Source: Gammaproteobacteria bacterium
Lineage (GTDB): Bacteria; Pseudomonadota; Gammaproteobacteria; Chromatiales; Sedimenticolaceae
Direction: 5' to 3'
Assembly (NCBI GenBank): GCA_020445245.1
Contig: JAGRHB010000002.1
Location: 23,676-35,277 of the forward strand
Length of the DNA stretch: 11,602 nt
Shown: positions 11,370-11,602 of the stretch, one piece after another
Numbering within the stretch: the first letter of the stretch is position 1
Layout of the letters: every line of letters begins with the position of its first letter
Made by a program: the position numbers and the translations under genes
Notes under the pieces: model-generated
Database searches by the model: none
The model's input: only the letters and a program-made list of their open reading frames with translations
Told to the model about the DNA's origin: nothing

Positions 11370-11602
11370 CGCTTACGCGCGGCGAGTGTCTCCTCGACAG
11401 CCAACTCCAATGCCGCATCCGGATCGAGCTGCGCGCGCTTGCGCGCCTGTGCGACCAACGCACGGGCACTGGCCTGGTCCCGTATGCCGCGCAGACGCAG
11501 GCTCTCCTCGATGATCGAGGCAATGGAACGCCCCTGCCGCGCCGCCGTCTCTTTCAGGGCGCGGTGCAAATCGTCATCGAGAGTAACCGTCAAACGACTC
11601 AT
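11366..11602 (-). CDS. ribbon-helix-helix (CopG-type) antitoxin
   Basis: A 78-residue protein. Its N-terminus, SRLTVTLDDDLHRALKETA followed by RSIASIIEESLRLRG, is a ribbon-helix-helix DNA-binding domain: a short beta strand plus two helices. The charged C-terminal half (ARALVAQARKRAQ, ALELAVEETLAARKR) would bind and block the PIN toxin encoded directly downstream. Such antitoxins usually repress their own operon, but the operator lies outside the window. The ATG is the last three bases of the window, so an earlier start cannot be excluded, though the domain begins normally here. Confidence 0.88.
   Translation of the reverse strand: MSRLTVTLDDDLHRALKETAARQGRSIASIIEESLRLRGIRDQASARALVAQARKRAQLDPDAALELAVEETLAARKR

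Noticed and set aside
1..11602. CRISPR array, integrase gene, intact insertion sequence or rRNA
   Set aside because: No regularly spaced repeats, no integrase frame, no complete transposase and no rRNA text were seen.

Overview
The window reads as a GC-rich proteobacterial chromosome, most likely a gammaproteobacterium. The reasons are a true RfaH with exact 12-base ops elements, a FadL-type porin, and two surface proteins with exosortase signals of the VPLPA-CTERM type. Species cannot be named from the sequence. Every intact gene lies on the minus strand, so transcription runs from high to low coordinates. The only plus-strand gene is a decayed REP-type transposase.

Exopolysaccharide part (1-5466). 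From right to left: rfaH with its own promoter and a hairpin-rich leader, an ops/JUMPstart element, gmd and fcl (GDP-mannose to GDP-L-fucose), then a VPIPA-CTERM exported protein with a sigma-54-type promoter and a strong terminator. Further left, a second copy of the promoter-rfaH-ops module precedes the start of a Wzz-type chain-length determinant that runs off the window. In this second module rfaH is broken, but its promoter and ops element survive.

Diversity-generating retroelement (5532-8566). The order of transcription is target gene with variable repeat (VR), avd, template repeat (TR), reverse transcriptase. By hand count over 134 aligned bases, TR and VR differ at 19 positions, 18 of which are adenines in the TR (minus-strand reading). 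Two things stand out. The reverse transcriptase carries a C-terminal domain resembling MutS domain I, with the Phe-x-Glu mismatch motif present as Tyr-x-Glu. The diversified protein is a DUF1566/Lcl-type C-type-lectin-fold protein with a signal peptide, and it ends in a VPLPA-CTERM sorting signal placed after the VR. The inference is that the element diversifies a surface-sorted protein beside the locus that builds the matrix polysaccharide.

Right part (8790-11602). A frameshifted RAYT (REP-associated tyrosine transposase) remnant, a FadL/TodX outer-membrane protein, a 0.55-kb non-coding stretch, and a ribbon-helix-helix/PIN toxin-antitoxin pair at the edge. The non-coding stretch holds a plus-strand terminator, five consecutive hairpins and a 14-base direct repeat resembling a tmRNA 3' end. 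A GC-rich palindromic repeat of one family occurs three times (twice between gmd and fcl, once between the DGR target and avd), possibly spread by a RAYT such as the one remaining as a pseudogene.
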